This document shows, one piece after another, positions 14,710 through 22,394 of a DNA stretch of 27,884 nt. Source of the DNA: Oxalobacter formigenes (GTDB taxonomy: Bacteria; Pseudomonadota; Gammaproteobacteria; Burkholderiales; Burkholderiaceae_D). The translations under genes were made by a program, and so were the position numbers. The stretch is taken from assembly GCF_027158485.1 (NCBI RefSeq), contig NZ_JAMKYJ010000017.1; one strand, given 5' to 3'. The notes below the pieces were generated by a model. That model was not told the origin of the DNA, searched no databases, and worked only from the letters and a program-made list of their open reading frames with translations. Each line of letters opens with the position of its first letter. Position 1 is the stretch's first letter.

Positions 14710-15840
14710 ATGTTCCATATCTTTGCAACGATTATCGGTATTTATGTCGCCCTGAGACTGGTTCCCCCTCTCCGGTGGAAAGCGTCGGTCAAATGGATTG
14801 CGGGGATTTTCATCGTCCTGCTTTCCCAGTACCATTTCATTGGCCGGATGGTTTTCGGCAATATGGCTTCGCCGGAGTTACCGACAGGTTTGCTCATTTT
14901 TATGGGATGGCTGTTCGGTTCTTTCTTTTTGCTGGCCGTTTTTTTCCTCTTGAAAGACATGTTTTCCTTCGTGATTCTCCTCTGGAGAAGGATCAGGAGA
15001 ACGCGAAAACCGCCGTTTTCGCCGAACCGGGTGAATGCGGTTTTGCTCACTGCTGCGCTTGTTTTGTCGGGTATCGGTGTCTGGCAGGCTGTCCGTGTTC
15101 CGGATGTCAAAATGGTGGACATTGCCATCAAGGGTTTGCCGTCAGAAATGGATGGCCTGAAGATAGTCCAGCTAAGCGATTTGCACGCCAGCCGTCTTTT
15201 GACCGGTGAGCGCAACCGGGCTGTGGTCGACAAGACCAATGCATTGAATCCCGACCTGATTCTTGTCACGGGGGATCTGGTCGATGGCACTGTCGAAAAC
15301 CGGGTCGATGACGTCGCTCCCTTCCGCGATTTTCGTGCAAAGTATGGCGTCTTTTCCATTCCGGGAAACCATGAGTATTATTCAAGTTATGTGGATTGGA
15401 TGAAGGCTTTTGACGGCCTCGGCCTGAATATGCTGAAAAACGGGCATGCTGTCGTGATTGTCAACGATCGTCCATTGGTGATCGCAGGTACGACGGACAG
15501 GGTCGCGCCGAATTTCGGTTTGCCCCGGCCGGATATCAGGGGGGCATTGAATGGCATTCCCGATAACGCGCCGGTCATCCTGCTGGCCCATCAGCCAAGA
15601 GGTGCCTCACAAAATGCGGAGGCCGGAGTCGATCTTCAATTGTCAGGCCATACCCACGGCGGCCAGATAATGGGTGCACACTGGCTTGTGCAGCTCTTGA
15701 ATGAAGGATTCGTTTCCGGTCTTTACGACGTGGGTGATATGAAGCTGTACGTCAGTAATGGAACGGGTTTGTGGAACGGGTTCCCGATCCGGCTCGGCCG
15801 CACGGCAGAAATCACTGAAATCGTGTTACACGCTGGCTGA
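14710..15840 (+). CDS. Membrane-anchored metallophosphoesterase (YaeI-like)
   Basis: A calcineurin-like phosphoesterase preceded by membrane helices. In the 376-residue product, hydrophobic segments lie at about 2-18, 28-48, 58-80 and 110-125. The catalytic domain follows from about 148 with the family motifs in order: DLHA (D157, H159), GDLVDG (D189), GNHEYY (N220, H221), the AHQP His, and SGHTHGGQ. These bind two metal ions. E. coli YaeI and related proteins act on lipid-linked or other phosphodiesters, so a membrane substrate is plausible. ATG 14710 is chosen since it begins the first helix; the frame is open to 14608 but that part is polar and crosses a hairpin. The ribosome site is weak. 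Confidence 0.9.
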   Translation: MFHIFATIIGIYVALRLVPPLRWKASVKWIAGIFIVLLSQYHFIGRMVFGNMASPELPTGLLIFMGWLFGSFFLLAVFFLLKDMFSFVILLWRRIRRTRKPPFSPNRVNAVLLTAALVLSGIGVWQAVRVPDVKMVDIAIKGLPSEMDGLKIVQLSDLHASRLLTGERNRAVVDKTNALNPDLILVTGDLVDGTVENRVDDVAPFRDFRAKYGVFSIPGNHEYYSSYVDWMKAFDGLGLNMLKNGHAVVIVNDRPLVIAGTTDRVAPNFGLPRPDIRGALNGIPDNAPVILLAHQPRGASQNAEAGVDLQLSGHTHGGQIMGAHWLVQLLNEGFVSGLYDVGDMKLYVSNGTGLWNGFPIRLGRTAEITEIVLHAG

Positions 15841-16130
15841 CTGGTGGAAACTTTCGGACAGTGTTTTCAAATCAGTCGAAATACTGTGGTTTGTCCGCGC
15901 TTTGGATGGACATTTTTTCGTATTGGATTGCCATCGATCAATCCGGCAAATTCATGTCTATTGATGTGCCGGGTCAAGACGGTTACTCTATAGGTATGAA
16001 ATGGAATAATCGCCCGGGCGTAAAAAATACTTTTCAATAGGCAAATTTATATGTATAAATGTTGAAAAGAACGTTCGGATGACGAAGAACGACCATACCA
16101 CTGTCAATGAAGATTCTCGGAAAGGTGTCT
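15841..16130. other. Intergenic region before the zinc-ribbon gene
   Basis: About 290 bp, AT-rich, without a supported gene. It presumably holds the promoter for the gene at 16131. No terminator for the metallophosphoesterase gene was found immediately downstream of its stop. Confidence 0.4.
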
Positions 16131-16397
16131 ATGGAAAAGATATATTGCCAGTCCTGCGGCATGCCGATGTCGGATCGGGATGCCACTTACGGAAAAAACG
16201 CCAACGGAACCGACAACAAGGATTATTGCAGCTATTGCTATAACCACGGCAAGTTCACGTGGGATATGACGATGGACGAGATGATCGAACATTGCGCCCC
16301 GCATATGGCGTCTGCTGCGGGCATGACCCGGGATGAGGCACGCCAGATCATGAAGGGCTTCTTCCCTACCCTGAAACGCTGGAAGGTGACGGATTAG
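16131..16397 (+). CDS. Small zinc-ribbon protein (putative zinc ribbon domain family)
   Basis: The 88-residue product starts MEKIYCQSCGMPM. It has two CxxC knuckles, C6/C9 and C33/C36 (DYCSYC), spaced as in the small putative zinc-ribbon family seen in many bacteria and archaea. The rest is helical and includes FTWDMTMDEMIEHCAPHMA and the C-terminal GMTRDEARQIMKGFFPTLKRWK, which are typical of the family. The function is unknown; zinc binding is expected. GGAAAGG ends 7 nt before ATG 16131, which is better than the upstream in-frame ATG 16107. It converges on the DUF805 gene with a shared terminator. Confidence 0.88.
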   Translation: MEKIYCQSCGMPMSDRDATYGKNANGTDNKDYCSYCYNHGKFTWDMTMDEMIEHCAPHMASAAGMTRDEARQIMKGFFPTLKRWKVTD

Positions 16398-16426
16398 GGT
16401 ATTTGTTCATTGATCTCAAAAGAATG

Positions 16427-16464
16427 AAAAGACTTTGCCTGATTGACCGGTAAAGTCTTTTTTT
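16427..16464. terminator. Bidirectional terminator between the zinc-ribbon and DUF805 genes
   Basis: AAAAGACTTT (16427-16436) pairs with AAAGTCTTTT (16452-16461), and runs of T and A flank the stem on both strands. The DUF805 stop (16466) immediately abuts it. Confidence 0.8.
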
Positions 16465-16465
16465 A

Positions 16466-16807
16466 TCATATCCCGTATGGATTGGGACCGTATTTGTTGG
16501 TTCCTGGGTCGCTTTTGAAGAAATACAGCATCGCGAAAAAGAGCAGATTGAGAATGGGAATGAACAGCCCTATCAAAAACCAGCCATTCAAGCCCACATC
16601 GTGAAAGCGGCGGACGGTCAGGCCGATGGATGCGATGAAGACGACGACATTGAAAATCCAGGCAAAAGGACCGATGAGCAAAATGAGGATAGTCCCGATC
16701 ACGATGTTATTGATCAGGAAGTTCCACATTTCCAGCCGGGTTGAACGACCTTCAAAATTGCTGAAAGCGCGGAATGTATCCCGATAAATAATGAACCAGT
16801 TTTTCAT
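16466..16807 (-). CDS. DUF805 family inner-membrane protein
   Basis: The 113-residue product begins MKNWFIIYRDTFRAFSNFEGRSTRLEMWNF, the hallmark DUF805 N-terminus. Hydrophobic segments lie at about 33-50, 53-70 and 82-100, with the conserved TVRRFHDVGLNGWF loop between the second and third. The C-terminal DPGTNKYGPNPYG is also diagnostic. DUF805 proteins are small inner-membrane proteins of unclear function. ATG 16807 is chosen because family homology begins there; the frame is open for 53 more codons without membrane or family character. Its ribosome binding site is weak. Confidence 0.92.
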   Translation of the reverse strand: MKNWFIIYRDTFRAFSNFEGRSTRLEMWNFLINNIVIGTILILLIGPFAWIFNVVVFIASIGLTVRRFHDVGLNGWFLIGLFIPILNLLFFAMLYFFKSDPGTNKYGPNPYGI

Positions 16808-17045
16808 ATGTCGATTAAAAGTGTGTCGAAGTGTTCGCAGTATAAAGATTGAGACTTGAGGGTGCAAATCCGATTGTCGCAAATTTGATTGTGATCGAAT
16901 ATGTAGTGAAACGAATGTCCTGCAAAAATGCATTTTTTCCATGAACGATTCTGTTTTGAAACGCAATTACAAAAAACAAATGAAAAGTGGCCGTGCAGAT
17001 AGACGTCAGGACACTTGATGCGGACAATTCAACGCTTTTTCAGCT

Positions 17046-18137
17046 TCAGTCGAACAGAACCTGCCAGTTTTCGTCGGCATCCGCCAGAAAGCACATCCTG
17101 ACCTGCTCTTCGGTATTTTTATCCGTAAAAAGGGGTGGCAAATTGTCGGGGGAAAACCAGCCGCTTTCCGAGGTCTCGGCATTTTCATGGAACCGGCCTC
17201 CATTCGATTTGCACAGGACAAACAGCTTGCAGATGCCGTAAACGTAGCGCCTGTTCTGTTTTTTGTTTCCATCGAGGGCTGCGATCAGTCTGACCGGTTC
17301 GACGTCCAGCCCGGCTTCTTCACGAACTTCCTTGACGGTATTGGAGGCGACAGACTGGTCAACGTCTACCCAGCCACCGGGCAACGACCATTTGTCCCCT
17401 TCCCTGACCATCAGTATCTTTCCGTTTTCGAATATGGCTGCCCGTGTATCCAGTTTGGGTGTCTGGAATCCCGATTCATTGCAAAACAGTTCCTTGACGA
17501 TACCCATGGAAAGGCCCGATTTTGTCGCCATGATTTCGGCCGATATTTCCCGGATGCGGTCGAAACGTTCCAGATCGAAGACGTCTTTTGAATAGGTTTG
17601 TCCTGCCTGTGCGATGAACTGGAGTTCGATGGCCCATGACAGCAAGGGGTCGATGGGAGTCTCCCTGTCCGGTTTGCCGAGCATGACAGCCAGCTCGTTC
17701 GGACGGGAAAACCGGTACGTCGCGTTTTCGGATGAACAGTCGCAGATATTCCAGAGCGTCAATGCGCAGTCGACGCTGGCATCTCTGGCGAAATGAAGGG
17801 CTTTTGCAGCGGATGTCACAAAAAGCGTTTCGTCCGGTTTTGCGCCCGTCCTGTCGAGATACAACAGGATGGGATTGGTGGTTTCGCTATTGCCTGAGAT
17901 GTCGATGCAATGGGTGAAGTAAGTAAATATTGAGGATTTTTCAAAAACGGTCAGACCCATTTTTTCGCGGGACAAGGCTCCCAGTGTGTATGACATGGCT
18001 TTCAGTCCCTGTATCAGCGGACGGATACCTGAACAGGAGCGGATCGGGGCCGGAAAGTGATTCTTGCCGCGTAACGGGTTCGATTCTTTTTCGTCGAGGA
18101 CGGAATCCAGATCGAAAACGATATGTTTGTATTTCAC
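17046..18137 (-). CDS. Fusion of a degenerate HAD-like domain with a NUDIX hydrolase
   Basis: A 363-residue two-part protein. Residues 1-155 resemble a HAD phosphatase start: VFDLDSVLDE keeps the D9/D11 nucleophile and acid pair but has Ser for the usual Gly. The expected C-terminal acidic motif (G-D-x-x-x-D) is replaced by LFVTSAAKALHFARDAS, so phosphatase activity is doubtful. Residues about 163-205 (DPLLSWAIELQFIAQAGQTYSKDVFDLERFDRIREIS) match the NUDIX N-terminal helical domain. Residues 225-355 are a NUDIX hydrolase with box GWVDVDQSVASNTVKEVREE (the first Glu position is Gln, as is common in this subgroup). The second half should cleave a nucleoside-diphosphate derivative such as ADP-ribose. 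It is a single gene with no coupled neighbour. Confidence 0.85.
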   Translation of the reverse strand: MKYKHIVFDLDSVLDEKESNPLRGKNHFPAPIRSCSGIRPLIQGLKAMSYTLGALSREKMGLTVFEKSSIFTYFTHCIDISGNSETTNPILLYLDRTGAKPDETLFVTSAAKALHFARDASVDCALTLWNICDCSSENATYRFSRPNELAVMLGKPDRETPIDPLLSWAIELQFIAQAGQTYSKDVFDLERFDRIREISAEIMATKSGLSMGIVKELFCNESGFQTPKLDTRAAIFENGKILMVREGDKWSLPGGWVDVDQSVASNTVKEVREEAGLDVEPVRLIAALDGNKKQNRRYVYGICKLFVLCKSNGGRFHENAETSESGWFSPDNLPPLFTDKNTEEQVRMCFLADADENWQVLFD

Positions 18138-18401
18138 GTGATATCCCGGTTCTATTGAGTGTTTCTTTCCAACACCATTGATAATACCGTGTCCTGAAGC
18201 AGAAAAGTTTGATCTTTAAGGGTTATTTTCAGACGCAAATCGATGTTGAATGTCATGGACGTTACATTTGCGAGACATGGCATACGGAAAAAACCCGTTT
18301 TTATCCATTTGTGGTCAATAGCCGGTTTTGGGGATTGGATAGAATCGGCTTATGCATTAATCTGTTCGAGTCCCCGCCATTATTTGAACTGGAGGAGCTT
18401 C

Positions 18402-18701
18402 ATGAGTCGTATCGTGCAATCTTTTTTAATGGGCGCAATGGCAGCATGTGCCTTTTCTTTCACGGCAGCCGCCCATGCCGATATTCCTTTCGGCTATACT
18501 GACTCGCAGGATTGGGATCAGCGCCCCTATCGTCACCATAATCCGGCGCCAAGATACGAAGATCCCTATAACGATTACCAGCGCATGCAGCGGCAATCGG
18601 ATTATGTGAGAAGGCAGGAGGAAAACCTCTCCCGGGATTATCATCGGGATATCCAGCAATTCCAGCAGTCACGTGGTTATATGCGTAAACACCGGCGCTA
18701 A
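18402..18701 (+). CDS. Small exported protein rich in Tyr, Arg, Gln and Asp
   Basis: The 99-residue product has a signal peptide (MSRIVQSFLMGAMAACAFSFTAAAHA, cleavage near residue 26). A mature region of about 73 residues is low in hydrophobics and rich in Y, R, Q, D and H, for example YRHHNPAPRYEDPYNDYQRMQRQSDYVRRQEE. It is probably disordered or coiled and periplasmic. A strong ribosome site GGAGGAG (18391-18397) precedes ATG 18402, so the start is firm even though the frame is open upstream. I do not recognise the family. A strong terminator follows. Confidence 0.8.
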   Translation: MSRIVQSFLMGAMAACAFSFTAAAHADIPFGYTDSQDWDQRPYRHHNPAPRYEDPYNDYQRMQRQSDYVRRQEENLSRDYHRDIQQFQQSRGYMRKHRR

Positions 18702-18754
18702 AAAGGTATTGTCGGTTCCTTGTTTTCTGGAAACAGGAGTGAACCTTTATCTTC

Positions 18755-18790
18755 AAGGAAGAAATCCATTAGGGATTTCTTCCTTTTTTA
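18755..18790 (+). terminator. Intrinsic terminator after the small exported protein
   Basis: A perfect 13-bp stem AAGGAAGAAATCC (18755-18767) / GGATTTCTTCCTT (18773-18785) with loop ATTAG, followed by further T. Confidence 0.85.
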
Positions 18791-18859
18791 TTCATGTTCT
18801 TGTTTGACAAAAATAATGTTTTGCTTTAAAAAAAGAAAATAATTTATTGATTTAAAAGA

Positions 18860-19252
18860 TTATTCATTATCAGGTTTTTTTACATCAAGAACTTTTAACA
18901 GCAGTTTTTGCCTTCCGGGGACCTGCCATGGAATCGATTGGCCGACAGACATTCCCAGCAACGCACTGCCGACAGGTGCCAGCACGGAAATTTTTGTCGC
19001 CCCGTCAGCCTTGTCCGGATAAACGAGTGTGATTTCGAATTGTTCGTTCGAAGTTTCATCGAGAAAACGGGCTGTGGAATTGATGGTGATGACGTCGTTT
19101 GGCAATTCTTCCGGTTCAACGACGTTGGCCCTGTCAAGCTCATCCTGCAATTCGTCAATGCCGGGCAGAGTGCGATATTTGTTCAACATGAGCATCTGGG
19201 TCAGACGTTCATAGTCGCAACTGGTCAGGGTAATGGGCGGTCTGTCGTTCAT
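18860..19252 (-). CDS. rnk: Nucleoside diphosphate kinase regulator (Rnk), GreA/GreB C-terminal domain
   Basis: The 130-residue product MNDRPPITLTSCDYERLTQML matches Rnk. It has a short coiled N-terminal part (LPGIDELQDELDRANVVEPEELPNDVITINSTARF) and then the GreA/GreB C-terminal FKBP-like domain with LVYPDKADGATKISVLAPVGSALLGMSVGQSIPWQVPG. Rnk binds RNA polymerase near the secondary channel like Gre factors but lacks the long coiled coil needed for cleavage stimulation. In E. coli and Pseudomonas it affects nucleoside diphosphate kinase levels and growth control. ATG 19252 is chosen because the family starts there; the frame is open 17 codons upstream. It is monocistronic in this window. Confidence 0.9.
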   Translation of the reverse strand: MNDRPPITLTSCDYERLTQMLMLNKYRTLPGIDELQDELDRANVVEPEELPNDVITINSTARFLDETSNEQFEITLVYPDKADGATKISVLAPVGSALLGMSVGQSIPWQVPGRQKLLLKVLDVKKPDNE

Positions 19253-19378
19253 GGGGTAAATCCTTCCAAATGTAAAAGCAGTGATACGGCTTTGAATAAA
19301 CATCTCCGGGGCAAAATGTTTCCCTGCCTGCTGTGAAGGCCGGTGGAACAGATTGTTCGGGGAACAAATAACAAAAAT

Positions 19379-19411
19379 AAAAAAGGCCGGATTGTATTTT
19401 CCAATCCGGCC
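19379..19411 (-). terminator. Terminator of the second alcohol dehydrogenase gene
   Basis: A perfect 10-bp stem GGCCGGATTG (19385-19394) / CAATCCGGCC (19402-19411), 22 nt after the stop on the minus strand. It is followed leftward by a T run on that strand. Confidence 0.9.
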
Positions 19412-19433
19412 GGAAAATCGTGGTTGAGCTTAA

Positions 19434-20507
19434 TCAGGGAGTGATGGCAATTTTCAGCACGCCATCACGCTGATTGGCGAAAAGATCATATGCCGCTTCA
19501 ATATCGTCCAGTTTGAAGCGGTGCGTGACAAGCGGTTTGAGATCGACGCGGCCACTTGCGACGACGTTTAACAGTCGCCGCATGCGCTCTTTGCCGCCCG
19601 GACAAAGGGTCGTAATGATGGTCTGGTCAGCCAGCCCCGCCGCAATAGTATCGGCTGGAAGCGTCAGCTTGCCGGAATAAACGCCCAGACTGGACAGGAC
19701 ACCACCCGGTTTCAGGACACGCAGGCAGCTTTCGAAGGTCTGCTGGGTTCCCAGTGCCTCGATCGCGACATCGACGCCTTTGCCATCGGTTATTTTCATG
19801 ATTTCCTCGATGGGGTCTTTTTCGCGGAAGTTGATCGTGACGTCGGCGCCCATCCGTCTGGAAATGGCAAGCCTCTCGTTAATGCCGTCCACGGCAATGA
19901 TGCGGGTGGCTCCACGCAGCTTCGCTCCTGCCGTGGCGCACAGGCCGATCGGCCCCTGGGCGAAAATGACGACGGTATCGCCGATTTTGACCTTGCCGTT
20001 TTCGGCACCTGAAAAGCCTGTGCTCATAATGTCCGGACACATCAGTACCTGTTCGTCGGTCAGGTCGTCCGGAATCGGTTCAAGATTGGCGACGGCATCG
20101 GGTACGAGCACGTATTCTGCCTGTGTCCCGTCGATGGTATTGCCGAATTTCCAGCCTCCGATGGCTTTCCAGCCGCCTGTTCCATGACCGCCGCATTGCG
20201 ATGAATGATTGTCCAGACAGGCGTAACACTGGCCGCAAGGGGTAATGGCGCCGACAATGACCCTTTGACCGAGCTGATAGCCGGTGACGCCAACGCCGAG
20301 TTCGGCAATGACGCCGACGGGTTCATGGCCGATGGTCAAACCCGGTTTGACAGGATATTCGCCTTTGAGGATATGTACATCCGTACCGCAAATCGTCGTG
20401 GTCGTGATTTTGACCAGTGCCTGACCCGGACCGACTTCAGGAACCGGTTTTTCGTCGAGAACGATTTGACCCGGTTTGACAAAAACTGCCGCTTTCATGG
20501 TTCGCAT
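19434..20507 (-). CDS. Zinc-dependent alcohol dehydrogenase, secondary-ADH-like
   Basis: The 357-residue cytosolic enzyme should interconvert alcohols with aldehydes or ketones. Catalytic-zinc residues are C40 (ICGTDVHI), H61 and E62 (IGHEPVG), and probably D159 in the CPDIMSTGFSGAE segment, as in Clostridium/Thermoanaerobacter secondary ADH. Structural-zinc Cys are C91, C94, C97 and C105. The Rossmann region FAQGPIGLCATAGAKLRGATRIIAVDG ends with Asp after the second strand, favouring NAD. AAGGAG lies 7 nt before ATG 20507, fixing the start; the upstream TTG overlaps the spacer. It differs from the CAD-type enzyme at 10396, so the substrates are probably distinct. It has its own promoter and terminator. 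Confidence 0.92.
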   Translation of the reverse strand: MRTMKAAVFVKPGQIVLDEKPVPEVGPGQALVKITTTTICGTDVHILKGEYPVKPGLTIGHEPVGVIAELGVGVTGYQLGQRVIVGAITPCGQCYACLDNHSSQCGGHGTGGWKAIGGWKFGNTIDGTQAEYVLVPDAVANLEPIPDDLTDEQVLMCPDIMSTGFSGAENGKVKIGDTVVIFAQGPIGLCATAGAKLRGATRIIAVDGINERLAISRRMGADVTINFREKDPIEEIMKITDGKGVDVAIEALGTQQTFESCLRVLKPGGVLSSLGVYSGKLTLPADTIAAGLADQTIITTLCPGGKERMRRLLNVVASGRVDLKPLVTHRFKLDDIEAAYDLFANQRDGVLKIAITP

Positions 20508-20541
20508 AGGCAACTCCTTCCGTATATGTGTTCTTTCGGAC

Positions 20542-20567
20542 AGGGCGAAAGAAATTTTTTTCGCCCT
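20542..20567 (-). promoter_or_regulatory. Leader hairpin of the second alcohol dehydrogenase gene
   Basis: A perfect 9-bp stem AGGGCGAAA (20542-20550) / TTTCGCCCT (20559-20567) lies 35 nt before the start codon, inside the expected leader. No T run follows on the minus strand, so it is not a terminator. It could be an operator or a mRNA-stability hairpin. Confidence 0.45.
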
Positions 20568-20613
20568 ACAGGCAAGGCATTACTTGAAACGGCCGGGTGA
20601 TGGTGATCGTTAA

Positions 20614-20641
20614 ATTTTACTGCACCAGTCTGCACGTGCAA
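20614..20641 (-). promoter_or_regulatory. Sigma-70-type promoter with palindrome TGCACGTGCA over the -35
   Basis: On the minus strand TTGCAC (20636-20641) and TAAAAT (20614-20619) are 16 bp apart and point to the alcohol dehydrogenase gene. The -35 overlaps the perfect palindrome TGCACGTGCA (20631-20640), and another TGCAC lies beside it, which suggests a regulator site. Confidence 0.5.
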
Positions 20642-20711
20642 ACTCGTCAACCGATCTCCCTTTTACCCCTAGATTAACCGGTGAGGACTGCCCTGTCCAG
20701 ACGTAAAGCAA

Positions 20712-21962
20712 TTAAATATGAAATTCCGAAAGAAATGAAAAGAAATTCCTGTCCTCTTTTTGCATGTGCATAATGACGACGTCATTGGCAAGGAAGCTGA
20801 ATATTTCGGCAAAATCCAGTCTGTTTCTTTCAAAGAGCTCAGCCAGATGAACCGCTTTATGGACGAGTTGACGGTGAATGATGGCATGTTCATCCGTTTG
20901 CGGATATCCGATGGACATCATGATTTTTTCCTCGTTGTCGAAATGCATTTGAATGTGTGTCAGCAATTGATGGATTAACGGCGAAATCTGCTTTTTCGGC
21001 TTATTGTCGTAGATGGCATGCAAGAGCTGGCTGGAATAGAAAAACAACTGACGATGTTCTTCGTCAATGGTCTGGTTTCCACATTCATATTCCTGTTTCC
21101 AGACGAGTTTCAGAAAATGGCGCGCTTTCAGCTCAACCCGTTTTTTTCCGCTTGTCTTGGCCGCGAAAACGGCCGCGTCTATACGATTGATGAAGTCTTC
21201 AAGGGTTTCGTCCCTGCGATAGGTCGCCACGCCAAGGCTGGCCGTTATTTGTCCAACCTGGCTGAACTGTTTGTGCTCGATGGCACTTCCGATCCTTTTG
21301 GCAATCTGTTTGCCGGTAGTGAGATTCGTATCGGGCAGTAGCAGGATGAATTCCTTTTCGCTCCATTTGCCGAACAAATCGGATGAGCGAAGGTGTTTCA
21401 GGATCAGCTGGCAAAATTCCGCAAGAACGATATTGCTCGAAAATTGTCCCCATTCTTCATTTATTCTTGCAAAGTTATCGATATTCATCAGGACGACGGT
21501 GGTGCTGCTGTCGTTTTTGTCAGGCCTGAAAATAAGTTTTTGCAGATTGGCCAGCATGGACGGGTAATTCCAGTTACCGGTTTCGATATTTGCTATTCTT
21601 TTGTCATTTATTGACAAGAGCTTTTGTCCATCCTGAAGATGCTTCTGGCTGTCGACAGGAATGCCGATCATCCCGACTCCGGTAATTTCATCATCATTTT
21701 TGACGGGAAAATAAATCGTCAGGCACGATGTGACCGTATCGTCAATACAGAATTTTTCGATGCATACGGCCGGTTTCCCTGTCTCTTGAACGGTGTTTTT
21801 CCGATTGATATCAAACGGTTTGTCGAATCCGGTATTGGCATAAACGGTCTCTCCCGACCGGTTACGAATGACGACGACTGTTTTTGTATCATGCAAACAT
21901 ATCCCGGTTTGCAAGGCTGATTCAATGATGGCATGACCGATTCGTTGTGTCAGATTGTTCAT
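20712..21962 (-). CDS. Degenerate GGDEF protein with C-terminal bacteriohemerythrin domain (paralogue A)
   Basis: The 416-residue form from ATG 21962 has a PAS-like sensor (about 10-105, VVIRNRSGETVYANTGF to IYFPVKNDDEITGVGMIGIP) and a GGDEF-family domain (about 150-280). A hemerythrin domain follows (about 287-412). The GGDEF signature is SEKEF (201-205), so diguanylate cyclase activity is unlikely. RSSD (192-195) keeps the RxxD c-di-GMP-binding I-site at the correct five-residue spacing. All seven di-iron ligands are present: H303, H340, E344, H359, H363, H399, D404. The protein is cytosolic and is likely an oxygen/redox-responsive c-di-GMP receptor. The start is uncertain: the frame is open to GTG 22067 with an ATG at 22049. 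21962 fits the paralogue alignment but has no clear ribosome site. Confidence 0.9.
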   Translation of the reverse strand: MNNLTQRIGHAIIESALQTGICLHDTKTVVVIRNRSGETVYANTGFDKPFDINRKNTVQETGKPAVCIEKFCIDDTVTSCLTIYFPVKNDDEITGVGMIGIPVDSQKHLQDGQKLLSINDKRIANIETGNWNYPSMLANLQKLIFRPDKNDSSTTVVLMNIDNFARINEEWGQFSSNIVLAEFCQLILKHLRSSDLFGKWSEKEFILLLPDTNLTTGKQIAKRIGSAIEHKQFSQVGQITASLGVATYRRDETLEDFINRIDAAVFAAKTSGKKRVELKARHFLKLVWKQEYECGNQTIDEEHRQLFFYSSQLLHAIYDNKPKKQISPLIHQLLTHIQMHFDNEEKIMMSIGYPQTDEHAIIHRQLVHKAVHLAELFERNRLDFAEIFSFLANDVVIMHMQKEDRNFFSFLSEFHI

Positions 21963-22207
21963 ATGCGGACCATTTGAAAAAATGTGCGTGGTCGACTGTC
22001 CCGGGGATGCCGGAAAAGACAGGCGCGTTTGCACAGTGCCAATATTCATTGTGTCAGTCACTGCCACTCTTCATTGTTCTTGTATGTATGAAAAATAGCC
22101 AAATGATTCATTCCTCTTGCCCTGGCGGCACGCGGTTTGCAGGCATCGAACAAAATAGTTGCATGGAAATGGCCGCTTCCATTTTGATGCAAACCATCGA
22201 TTTGGAT

Positions 22208-22248
22208 GACAGGATGAAAGGAATGATTTTTCATCCTGTCCGGACAGG
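22208..22248 (-). promoter_or_regulatory. Overlapping alternative hairpins in the leader of paralogue A
   Basis: GACAGGATGAAA (22208-22219) pairs perfectly with TTTCATCCTGTC (22229-22240). The second arm also forms the 14-bp palindrome CCTGTCCGGACAGG (22235-22248), so the two structures compete for the same bases. There is no T tail. It lies in the 330-bp interval between the two signalling genes, which holds no other supported gene. A loose -35/-10 pair on the minus strand (TTGTTA and TATCAG, 17 bp apart) occurs near 22300-22328. Confidence 0.45.
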
Positions 22249-22394
22249 GTATTGATAAAATCGATTGCTGGTGTTGATTGATTATCGGGAAATGATACTT
22301 CTGATAGTGTATTTTTATGCTCTTAACAATTACAAATAACCCTGATAACCTTTAGGTTAACCGGAGAAAGGCCATCTGTCCAGATGTAAATCGG

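Noticed and set aside
14552..14755. Rightward 67-codon frame overlapping the cupin end and the metallophosphoesterase start
   Set aside because: No motif, and it overlaps both neighbours. The AGGAGG inside it does not serve a start codon in that frame.
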